From Streptomyces phaeoluteigriseus (lineage in GTDB: Bacteria > Actinomycetota > Actinomycetes > Streptomycetales > Streptomycetaceae), in NCBI RefSeq assembly GCF_001896135.2, contig NZ_MPOH02000011.1, forward strand, positions 963,050-1,001,798: DNA of 38,749 bases, read 5' to 3'. Below, piece after piece: positions 1 through 6,637 of this stretch. The translations under genes and the position numbers were made by a program. A model generated the notes under the pieces. It was not told where the DNA came from. It made no database searches and saw only the letters and a program-made list of their open reading frames with translations. How positions within the stretch are numbered: position 1 is the first letter of the stretch; each line of letters begins with the position of its first letter.

Positions 1-137
1 GGGGAGGGACAACGGGGGACCGGAACGTCCCGGCGGGGGCCGGGGAAGGGACACCAGGGGACCGGAACGGTCCCCCGGCCGGGACCGGGGAGGGACACCA
101 GGGGACACCGGAACGGTCCCCCGGCCGGGACCGGGGA
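1..137. repeat. Three tandem ~45-bp GC-rich units at left edge
   Basis: About three head-to-tail units (roughly 5-47, 48-91 and 92-137) share the pattern GGGACACCAGGGGACCGGAA followed by an internal dyad, GGTCCC with GGGACC around CCGGCC. The second and third copies are almost identical apart from a 2-base insertion; the first is more diverged. Each unit can fold into a hairpin. There is no convincing reading frame. The array lies downstream of the EF-hand gene and may continue beyond the window. It could act as a terminator array or be a passive tandem repeat. Confidence 0.7.
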
Positions 138-222
138 GGAATGCGCGCGACGATGCGGCCCCTGCCGGCGCTGGGGGAGAGCGCACGCGACGATGCAGTC
201 TCCGCCAGCTCCGGGAAGGGGT

Positions 223-264
223 GCGGGGGACGAAGTCCCCGCCGGGGTCCGGGGCGAAGCCCCG
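223..264 (-). terminator. Double hairpin after the EF-hand gene
   Basis: Two hairpins lie just downstream of the EF-hand stop codon on the minus strand. One is at 250-264 (CGGGGC-GAA-GCCCCG on the plus strand) and one at 223-242 (GCGGGGGAC with TCCCCGC). Read on the minus strand the loops are TTC/TTCG-like. This GGGGCTTCGCCCC style is typical of Streptomyces terminators without a U-tract. Confidence 0.6.
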
Positions 265-274
265 CGGCGGTCAC

Positions 275-787
275 CTACTCCGGGACGGTGAAGTACCGGG
301 CGAACGCCGGGACGACCTCCGCCTCCCCCACGACCCCGTCCGCGTCACCGTCCAGCACGGCCGCCGCCCCGCGGGCGACTTCCTCACTCGCCCCCAGCGC
401 CCTCAGCACCCGCACCGCGTCGTCGACCGTGGCCCGCCCGTCGCCGTCCGCGTCCGCGATGTCGAGCGCCGCGTGCAGGAAGGGCCGGGCGATCTCGGCG
501 AACCGCTCGGGGTTGTCGCGGAGCCGCTTGACGGCCCCGCCCACGAACTCGTCGCGGGTGATCCGCTGGTCCCCGTCCCGGTCGGCGATCCCGGCCATGC
601 CCTGCCAGAACGCCTCGGCGCCGGCGTACAGCGCCTGCCCCTTGCCGGACCGGGCCGGCACACCGAACTCGGCGAGCACGGCCTTCGCCGCGGAGGCGAA
701 GTCCACGCGGTCGATGTAGCCGTTGCCGTCCTGGTCGAAGGTGGCGAACCGGGCGGCGATCTTTCGCTCGTACTCGCTGCTCACCAT
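275..787 (-). CDS. EF-hand calcium-binding protein
   Basis: A 170-residue soluble protein with four EF-hand loops of the calmodulin-like type found in actinomycetes. The loops run D18-D29 (DQDGNGYIDRVD), D69-E80 (DRDGDQRITRDE), D112-D123 (DADGDGRATVDD) and D146-E157 (DGDADGVVGEAE). Loops 1 and 3 are canonical. Loop 2 has Q in place of the usual Gly at position 6. The start is ATG at 787: the open frame extends further upstream, but protein-like sequence (MVSSEYERK) begins here. There is no signal peptide or membrane segment, so it is probably a cytosolic Ca2+ sensor or buffer. It lies 163 bp downstream of the STAS gene on the same strand, probably with its own promoter. The binding target is unknown. 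Confidence 0.9.
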   Translation of the reverse strand: MVSSEYERKIAARFATFDQDGNGYIDRVDFASAAKAVLAEFGVPARSGKGQALYAGAEAFWQGMAGIADRDGDQRITRDEFVGGAVKRLRDNPERFAEIARPFLHAALDIADADGDGRATVDDAVRVLRALGASEEVARGAAAVLDGDADGVVGEAEVVPAFARYFTVPE

Positions 788-950
788 GTCTCTGGGCCGC
801 CTTACGTCATCACGTCGGGTGTGGGTCTTCGCAGGGGAGCGTACGACGCCGGCCACACCCGGGCAGCGGGAAGGTGTCACCTGTGCCAAGAACGAGGGAA
901 TTCCGGTACGAGGATGTGGCGGAAGCCGTGACGCGGTGCACCGGAGCCGG

Positions 951-1340
951 TCAGGCGGACAGCGGCTCGGCACCTTCGACGACGGCCTCGGCGACATCGC
1001 CGTACACGTCGAAGAGGCGGCGCACGCCGAGCGCGCCCAGGACCCGGTTGACGTGGGAGTCGTCGACCGCGCCACGGGCCGGCAGGATCAGCCGCAGGCG
1101 TCCCTGGCAGGAGCGGATCAGCCGCCGGGAGGCGATGAGGACGCCGACCCCGCTGGAGTCGCAGAAATGCACCTCGGAGAGGTCCAGGACGAGACTGTGG
1201 CGGCCCTCGGCCACCTCGTCGTGCACCCGTTGACGCAGCACCGGCGACGTCACCAGGTCCAGCTCGCCCGACACGCGGAGCACGGCCCATCCGCCCCGCT
1301 CACCGCCGGTCACTTTGATGGTCACCACCACGCCCTTCAT
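951..1340 (-). CDS. STAS-domain anti-sigma factor antagonist
   Basis: A 129-residue single STAS domain of the SpoIIAA/RsbV/BldG type. Such proteins bind an anti-sigma kinase, and phosphorylation of a conserved serine switches the interaction. The key motif DSSGVGVL lies at residues 61-68, and by family analogy Ser62 would be the phosphorylated residue. The N-terminal strand pattern (VLRVSGELDLVTSPVLR) is typical. ATG 1340 is used here. The GTG codons three to five codons later follow a GAAGGG stretch at good spacing and could be the true start. No kinase gene is adjacent. The neighbouring ECF sigma factor is divergent, so a shared regulatory circuit is possible but unproven. Confidence 0.85.
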   Translation of the reverse strand: MKGVVVTIKVTGGERGGWAVLRVSGELDLVTSPVLRQRVHDEVAEGRHSLVLDLSEVHFCDSSGVGVLIASRRLIRSCQGRLRLILPARGAVDDSHVNRVLGALGVRRLFDVYGDVAEAVVEGAEPLSA

Positions 1341-1741
1341 CCGCCCGAACGGAAGCCGTCCCTTCGCTTCCTCGCAGCGCGGCTGCCCAGCGGCCGTTCC
1401 CCGAAACGCCGGGCGAAAAACAGCAGATAAGAGGAAGAGGCTTGTTTCAGTCGCTATCAGTCCTGTTCGATCGACCCTGATCACACCCCGATCCCACCGC
1501 TCCCCGCCCGTCCCCGTCCGCCCTCACTTGATCCAATCCGATCAAGCCTGATCACCGGCAGGGTGGGTACGCGCGCCGGAGACGCCCATATCACCCTCCG
1601 CAACACAGGGGGCGCACATTGCAGCAATGGGGCGTGCGTCGTCGGACGTGCCGACTACATTTCGAGGTGACGATGCGCGCAGGCTGGACAGGGACAGGCC
1701 CCGGTGGGGGCGCCGGGCACGGGCAGGGCTGAGGGGGCCGC
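1341..1741. promoter_or_regulatory. Divergent intergenic region between STAS and sigma genes
   Basis: A 400-bp gap between divergent genes. It holds several GATC-rich stretches, including a perfect inverted repeat at 1527-1546 (CTTGATC, 6-bp spacer, GATCAAG) followed closely by CTGATCA. This is a plausible operator. No recognisable coding sequence or RNA gene was seen. The short stretch before 1742 carries the sigma gene's ribosome binding site (GAGGGGG). Confidence 0.5.
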
Positions 1742-2326
1742 ATGGCGAAGAAGGACGCACCGCCCCGCTGGGACCGCAGGATGCAGCAGCGGCTGGCGCG
1801 CGGGGAGGCCGCCGCCCTCGGTGAGCTGTACGACCGCTTCGCCTCGCTCGTGCACGGCCTCGCCCATCGCGTGCTGGGCGACGAGCGGGCCGCCGACGGC
1901 GTCACCCGCGAGGTCTTCGCGCACGTGTGGGAGCACCCGGACTCCTACGACCCGCGGCAGGGGCCCCTGCGCAGCTGGGTCGCCGCCCTGACCCACCGCC
2001 TGGCCGTGCAGCGGCTGCGCGCCACGGAGAGCGCGGCGCTCGCGCTGGGCGGCTCCGGCAGCACCGAGGAACTGGAGGACAAGGTCCGTCACGCCTCGGT
2101 CGCCGCCCGCGCCGACTACATCGTCCAGTCGATGCCGACCCCACTGCGCGCCGCCCTGGAGCTGGCGTACTTCCAGCGCCGCGACTACCGCCAGACCGCC
2201 GCCGACCTCGGCGTCACCGAGGACGAGGCACGTCGCCGCCTCCGCCTCGGCCTGCAACTGCTCTCCACGGCCCACGACGCCGTCGCCCCCGGCGCCCCGC
2301 CCGGACGTTACGGGGGTGCGGCATGA
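1742..2326 (+). CDS. ECF-type RNA polymerase sigma factor
   Basis: A 194-residue minimal sigma-70 family protein. Region 2 lies at about residues 22-90 (GELYDRFASLVHGLAHRVLGD... EVFAHVWEHPDSYDP... SWVAALTHRLAVQRLR). Region 4 lies at about residues 127-175 (MPTPLRAALELAYFQRRDYRQTAADLGVTEDEARRRLRLGLQ), a helix-turn-helix. The usual acidic DAED.TQEVF motif is DGVTREVF here. GAGGGGG sits about 5 bases before the ATG. Its stop codon overlaps an ATG at 2323 (ATGA), the usual arrangement for a sigma/anti-sigma pair, and the next gene does carry a zinc-binding anti-sigma motif. Its regulon is unknown. Confidence 0.9.
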   Translation: MAKKDAPPRWDRRMQQRLARGEAAALGELYDRFASLVHGLAHRVLGDERAADGVTREVFAHVWEHPDSYDPRQGPLRSWVAALTHRLAVQRLRATESAALALGGSGSTEELEDKVRHASVAARADYIVQSMPTPLRAALELAYFQRRDYRQTAADLGVTEDEARRRLRLGLQLLSTAHDAVAPGAPPGRYGGAA

Positions 2327-2338
2327 CCGACGCGGACC

Positions 2339-3595
2339 ATGTCGGCCCGTACGACGGTGCCGGCGGCGGCTCCGACACCGCACCCGTCGCCCCCGCACCC
2401 CTCGCCCCCACACCCGCCGCACCCGGCACCCCTCCGCCTGGAACACCCCGTGCTCAAGGCGCTGTTGGGAGCCTGGGCACTGGCCGCCTGCTCTGCGGAG
2501 GAGACCGCCGCCGTCGAGGACCACCTCGGCGACTGCGGGGCCTGCGCCGACGAGGCCCGGCGGCTGCGCGAGGCGGTCGGCCTGCTCCAGCGCCCTGACA
2601 GCCTCGACCTGGACCCGGCCCTGCGCACCCGCGTCCTGGAGAGCTGCCTGGACCGGCGCCCGCCGCGCATCCCGGTGCCCGGCTGGGCGATGTCGTACGA
2701 CGCCGAGACCGCGCGGCTGGACGCGCTGCTCCAGGACTTCGGGGACGCGGAGTGGCACGCGCCCGTGCAGCTGCGCTGGTTCCGCGGCGCGGACGCCACC
2801 AGCCGCCGTACGACCGTCGCCGGGGTCATCGCGCACCTGCTGGCGGTGGACGGCCTGGTCGCCGTCGCGCTGGGCCTCGACGATCCGCTGGGACCGGTCA
2901 CGGGCGGCACGGCGGGCAAGCCGGTGGGATCGCCCGCCGAGCGGACGGAGGCGTTCTGGGACGCCTCGCGCTTCCCGCCCACGCGGTCCGTGCGCGGCCC
3001 CTGGCGGGACCAGACCCATGCGCTCGTCCGCACGGCGTCCTTCACCGGTGGGGGTACCTCCCTCGCGAGCGAAGCCGAGCGTGGGGGAGGCCCCGGCACC
3101 ATGCCGGTGTCGTACGGCGACTTCGAACTGCCGCTGCGGGACGCGCTGGTGGACCGGGCCTTCGAGTGCTGGGTGCACGCCGTGGACATCGCGGAGGCCG
3201 TCGACTACCCGTACGAGCCGCCCGCGCCACGCCATCTGCACGCCATGGTCGACCTGGCCGCCCGGATGCTGCCCGGCGCCCTCGCCGAACGCCGCCGCGC
3301 GGGACTCACCTCACCGGGCGAGCCCCGGCATCTGGTGACCGCCGGCCGCCCCGGCCGCAGCCTGCGGCTGGAGATCGAGGGGCTGGGCGGCGGCGAGTGG
3401 CTCATCCCCCTCGACTCCCCCGCCGCGGTGGGCTCCGCCGACCACGAGGTGGCCCATGTGGCCCTGGACGACGTGGAGTTCTGCCGGCTCGCGGCGGGCC
3501 ACGTCTCCCCGGAGGAAGCGGCGGCGGGCCAGGTGGGCGACTCCACGGCCATCAGCGACGTCCTGTCCGCGGCGGCGGCCCTGAGCCGGATGTAG
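2339..3595 (+). CDS. Zinc-finger anti-sigma protein fused to maleylpyruvate-isomerase-like domain
   Basis: Up to 418 residues. Residues ~35-95 form a zf-HC2 (ZAS) domain with H-x3-C-x2-C (HLGDCGAC), as in anti-sigma factors. Residues ~120-300 resemble the mycothiol-dependent maleylpyruvate isomerase N-terminal/DinB fold (W-rich start, TTVAGVIAHLLAVDGL, later ECWVHAVDIAEAV). No membrane helix is seen. It probably restrains the upstream ECF sigma factor in the cytosol. The start is doubtful: the best ribosome binding site (GGGGG) serves the ATGA-overlapping ATG at 2323, which begins MTDADHVGPYDG but is one frame off from the body. The in-frame ATG at 2339 has no Shine-Dalgarno, and the resulting N-terminus is Pro/His-rich and unnatural. 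One extra C in the CCCC run near 2430 would explain it. The coding sequence also carries an inserted dispersed repeat at 3048-3090. Confidence 0.75.
   Translation: MSARTTVPAAAPTPHPSPPHPSPPHPPHPAPLRLEHPVLKALLGAWALAACSAEETAAVEDHLGDCGACADEARRLREAVGLLQRPDSLDLDPALRTRVLESCLDRRPPRIPVPGWAMSYDAETARLDALLQDFGDAEWHAPVQLRWFRGADATSRRTTVAGVIAHLLAVDGLVAVALGLDDPLGPVTGGTAGKPVGSPAERTEAFWDASRFPPTRSVRGPWRDQTHALVRTASFTGGGTSLASEAERGGGPGTMPVSYGDFELPLRDALVDRAFECWVHAVDIAEAVDYPYEPPAPRHLHAMVDLAARMLPGALAERRRAGLTSPGEPRHLVTAGRPGRSLRLEIEGLGGGEWLIPLDSPAAVGSADHEVAHVALDDVEFCRLAAGHVSPEEAAAGQVGDSTAISDVLSAAAALSRM
3048..3090 (+). repeat. Dispersed Streptomyces-type palindromic repeat inside a gene
   Basis: A stretch reading GGTGGGGGTACCTCCC, then GCGAGCGAAGCCGAGC, then GTGGGGGAGG. 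The CCTCCC and GGGAGG ends can pair, giving an imperfect hairpin. Sequences of this form (GGTACCTCCC...GTGGGGGAGG) are, as I recall, widespread intergenic repeats in Streptomyces. Here it sits in frame within the anti-sigma gene and encodes about a dozen extra residues (TSLASEAERGGG). Confidence 0.6.
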
Positions 3596-3626
3596 GAACC
3601 ACCGGCACCGCGAGGGGAGGAGCCGC

Positions 3627-4511
3627 TCAGGCGAAGACGACCGTGCGCCGCCCGTTCAGCAGGATCCGCCGCTCCGCGTGCCACTTCACGGCCCGCGCCA
3701 GCGCCTGGCACTCCACGTCCCGCCCGACGGCCACGAGCTGCTCCGGCGTGACGTCGTGCCCGACCCGCTCGACCTCCTGCTCGATGATCGGTCCCTCGTC
3801 GAGGTCGGCCGTCACATAGTGCGCCGTCGCGCCGATCAGCTTCACGCCCCGCGCGTGCGCCTGGTGGTACGGCTTCGCGCCCTTGAAGCTCGGCAGGAAG
3901 GAGTGGTGGATGTTGATGATCTTCCCGTTGAGCTGCTTGCACAGGTCGTCCGACAGCACCTGCATGTAGCGGGCCAGGACGACCAGTTCGACGCTCTCCT
4001 CGCGGACGATCTCCAGCAGCCGCGCCTCGGCCTCGGCCTTGTTGTCCTTGCCCACCGCGATGTGGTGGAAGGGAATGCCGTACGAGCCCACCAGCTCGGC
4101 GAAGTCGGTGTGGTTGGACACCACGCCCGCGATCTCCACCGGCAGCGCGCCGGTCCGGGCGCGGAACAGCAGGTCGTTCAGGCAGTGGCCGAACCTGCTG
4201 ACCATGAGGATGACGCGCATCTTCTCGTCGGCCCGGTTGACCTGCCAGTCCATGTGGAAGGCGTCGCCGATCGCCGCGAAGCTCGCCCGCAGCTTGTCCA
4301 CGGTCACCGGCGACTCGGCCGAGAAGTGGACGCGCATGAAGAACAGTCCCGTGTCGTGGTCGCCGAACTGCTGACTGTCCTCGATGTTGCAGCCGGTCAT
4401 GAACAGGTAGCTCGACACGGCGTGCACGATGCCCTGCTTGTCGGGGCAGGACAGCGTGAGGACGTACTGGTCGGCGAGGGTCGCCGTGGCGCGGGTGGAC
4501 TGCTCACTCAT
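3627..4511 (-). CDS. purU: Formyltetrahydrofolate deformylase
   Basis: A 294-residue enzyme that hydrolyses 10-formyl-tetrahydrofolate to formate and tetrahydrofolate, balancing one-carbon pools and supplying formate. Residues ~17-95 form the N-terminal ACT regulatory domain (YVLTLSCPDKQGIVHAVSSYL). The rest is the formyltransferase catalytic domain with the N-I-H-H-S-F-L-P-S-F motif and D-E-G-P-I-I, which hold the catalytic Asn, His and Asp. Length fits the family (~280-290). ATG 4511 (MSEQSTRAT) is preferred over an upstream in-frame GTG at 4538. It is convergent with the anti-sigma gene and 93 bp downstream of the next minus-strand gene, so it may be co-transcribed with that gene. Confidence 0.95.
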   Translation of the reverse strand: MSEQSTRATATLADQYVLTLSCPDKQGIVHAVSSYLFMTGCNIEDSQQFGDHDTGLFFMRVHFSAESPVTVDKLRASFAAIGDAFHMDWQVNRADEKMRVILMVSRFGHCLNDLLFRARTGALPVEIAGVVSNHTDFAELVGSYGIPFHHIAVGKDNKAEAEARLLEIVREESVELVVLARYMQVLSDDLCKQLNGKIINIHHSFLPSFKGAKPYHQAHARGVKLIGATAHYVTADLDEGPIIEQEVERVGHDVTPEQLVAVGRDVECQALARAVKWHAERRILLNGRRTVVFA

Positions 4512-4604
4512 GCAGGACAGGGTCTCATGAGAGGTCACACGCGCAGGAACGCCGTCCGCAGGACGGACTCCGTGTCACCGCCTCGCGCCGTCACTCCTCG
4601 GGCG

Positions 4605-5105
4605 TCACGCCGTCCTCGTCATGATCCGCAGCACCTCGAGCGTGCGCGGCGGGGTGTCCGGCTCCTCGCCGTCGGCCACCGCGAGGCGTACATGGGCGTC
4701 GCGCGCCGCCCGCACGGCGTCGGGCCAGCCCTCGTGATCGACGTACGCGGAGACCGGGGCGTCCGGGCCGACCTGGTGCATGATCCGCAGGACGCGCAGC
4801 ACGGCGGTGTCGACGAGCGCGGCCTCCTGGGAGTCGCGGAAGATCGTGCCGACGTACTTCTCGGCGGACCAGTTGTCGAGCCAGGTGTCCTCGACCAGGC
4901 GGTACACGGCGTCGGTGACATCACCGTATCCGTCGACTCCGGCCAGCCAGACGTCCCTCTGGAACACCGGATCGGAGAGCATGTGCAGCGCGGAGCGCAC
5001 ATTGCTGCGCCAGCGCCACCACGGCATGTCGTTGAGTGGCATGCCGCCCATGGTGGAGGAGCGACGGCCGCGACGGGAAGAGTTCTCCGAACCTTGCACG
5101 GTCAT
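4605..5105 (-). CDS. SCO4402-family conserved hypothetical protein
   Basis: A 166-residue soluble protein of unknown function. It has a W-rich N-terminal segment (DMPWWRWRSNVRSALHMLSD) and a mostly helical, acidic body with no signal peptide or membrane helix. Conserved-looking stretches include FQRDVWLAGVDGYGDVTDAVYRLVEDTWLDNWS. In Streptomyces I recall a family named SCO4402-like beside purU, matching the position here; this is from memory. ATG 5105 is chosen because the upstream extension is not protein-like. It is divergent from the solute-binding protein gene. Confidence 0.75.
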   Translation of the reverse strand: MTVQGSENSSRRGRRSSTMGGMPLNDMPWWRWRSNVRSALHMLSDPVFQRDVWLAGVDGYGDVTDAVYRLVEDTWLDNWSAEKYVGTIFRDSQEAALVDTAVLRVLRIMHQVGPDAPVSAYVDHEGWPDAVRAARDAHVRLAVADGEEPDTPPRTLEVLRIMTRTA

Positions 5106-5172
5106 CGATCGTACGTTTCCCCGTCCCGCCGGCCTCACCAGCCCCCGTAATTCACCTCCGCGTCACCCGGCG

Positions 5173-5201
5173 TTGACCGTGGGTCACTCTGAGGTTAGTC
5201 A
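5173..5201 (+). promoter_or_regulatory. Promoter of the solute-binding protein gene
   Basis: TTGACC at 5173-5178, a 17-bp spacer and TAGTCA at 5196-5201 form a good match to the Streptomyces HrdB-type consensus (TTGAC-N17/18-TAGRRT). The predicted start of transcription is about 15-20 bases before the ATG at 5224, so the mRNA leader would be very short. Confidence 0.6.
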
Positions 5202-5223
5202 TGTGGCGGAATCGTGTGTGGAC

Positions 5224-6612
5224 ATGACCGGCAGGCGACGCACGCGAAGTACCTTCCTCCCCAGGTCCCTCCGCCCCACCAGGCCATTCAGATCCGCCGC
5301 TCTGTCGGCGGGGGTCCTGGTGGCCAGTGCGTCGCTCGCCGCCGGCTGCGGACTCGTCCCCGGGGCCACGGGGGGCTCCGGGGACGACTCGATCGTCGTG
5401 ATGACCTGGGCGCCCGAGGGCACCGCGGCCACCAACAAGCCCGGCATGCCCGCCTTCGCCCGCGCCTACGCCCGTTGGATCAACGCCAACGGCGGACTGA
5501 ACGGCCGCACGCTGAAGGTCCTGACCTGCAACGACCACAACGACACCGTGGACGCCGCGAAGTGCGCCCGGCAGGCCGTGAAGGCGAACGCGGTCGCCGT
5601 GCTCGGCTCGTACAGCCAGCACTCCGAGTCCTTCCTCCCGCATCTGGAAGGCGCCGGCATTCCCTACATAGGCGGCTACGGCGTCACGAACGACGAGTTC
5701 ACCAGCCCGCTCTCCTACCCGGTCAACGGCGGCCAGCCCGCGCTGCTGGCGGGCCTCGGCAAGGAACTCGCCGCGGACTGCGGCCGGGTCGCCCTCGTGC
5801 GCCCCGACACCATCGCGGGCGACGCCCTGCCCACGATGCTCGACGCCGGACTCACGGCGGGCGGCCACGCCCGGGCCGTGGACCAGCAGGCCGCGGAGGA
5901 CGCCACCGAGTACTCGGCGCAGGCCGATGCCGCGCTGAAGGCGGCGGCCGTCGAGGACGCGTCCGGCGACAACGCGTCCGGCGAGAACGTGTCCGGCGAG
6001 AACGTGTCCGGCGAGAACGTGTCCGGCGAGAACGGCAAGGGGTGTGTGATCCCCGCCCTCGGCGACCGCACCGGCACCTTCATGGACTCCTTCCGGCGCG
6101 GCCGCGAGGACTACCCCGCCGTGAGCACCGCCACCGTCCTGGGCAGCGTCGACCAGACGGTCATCAACTCCACCGGCGGCGCGTCCAGCGCCTTCGAGGG
6201 GGCGTACGTCACCGGCTGGTACCCGGTGGCGAGCGATCCGCGCTGGGACCCGATGAAGAAGGTGATCAGCGAGAGCGCCTTCTCCGACACCCGGATCGAT
6301 CCGGCCGACACGGGCGTGCAGACCACCTGGATCGCCTACACCGTGTTCAAGGAGGTCGTGGAGTCGCTCGGTGGCGGCGCGGTGACCGCCGCCACCGTCA
6401 CCGGCGCCCTCGACGACGGCCTGAAGGTCAGCACGGGCGGGCTCACGCCGACCCTGCGCTGGGGGTTCACCGACCAGCTCGCCTCGATCGGCTTCCCGCG
6501 CCTGGTCAACGCCAACGTGACCCTCCAGACCGTGAAGCAGGGCCGCCTCGCGGCGGCCAAGGAGGGCTTCGTCGACGTCACCAGGACGCTCGAGAACGCC
6601 GACGTCGACTGA
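5224..6612 (+). CDS. ABC-type substrate-binding lipoprotein, branched-chain amino acid type
   Basis: A 462-residue exported lipoprotein. It has an Arg-rich N-region (MTGRRRTRS), a hydrophobic stretch and the lipobox L-A-A-G-C with the lipidated Cys at residue 42. The mature part has the type I periplasmic-binding fold of the LivJ/Peripla_BP_6 group (DSIVVMTWAPEG..., GLNGRTLKVLTCNDHND, VAVLGSYSQHSES). No permease or ATPase gene is adjacent, so this is an orphan binding protein or sensor of unknown ligand. Residues ~246-270 consist of five SGEN pentapeptide repeats unlike the rest of the protein. ATG 5224 is chosen for its fit to the signal peptide and the promoter just upstream. Confidence 0.88.
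   Translation: MTGRRRTRSTFLPRSLRPTRPFRSAALSAGVLVASASLAAGCGLVPGATGGSGDDSIVVMTWAPEGTAATNKPGMPAFARAYARWINANGGLNGRTLKVLTCNDHNDTVDAAKCARQAVKANAVAVLGSYSQHSESFLPHLEGAGIPYIGGYGVTNDEFTSPLSYPVNGGQPALLAGLGKELAADCGRVALVRPDTIAGDALPTMLDAGLTAGGHARAVDQQAAEDATEYSAQADAALKAAAVEDASGDNASGENVSGENVSGENVSGENGKGCVIPALGDRTGTFMDSFRRGREDYPAVSTATVLGSVDQTVINSTGGASSAFEGAYVTGWYPVASDPRWDPMKKVISESAFSDTRIDPADTGVQTTWIAYTVFKEVVESLGGGAVTAATVTGALDDGLKVSTGGLTPTLRWGFTDQLASIGFPRLVNANVTLQTVKQGRLAAAKEGFVDVTRTLENADVD
5959..6033 (+). repeat. Five 15-bp in-frame tandem repeats
   Basis: Five consecutive 15-bp units of the form GYGTCCGGCGAGAAC (5959, 5974, 5989, 6004, 6019), the last three identical. They encode (A/V)SG(D/E)N five times inside the solute-binding lipoprotein. 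The unit length is a multiple of three, so copy number can change without breaking the frame. Confidence 0.92.
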
Positions 6613-6637
6613 GCCGACGCCGGCCCGCCCTCCCGGC

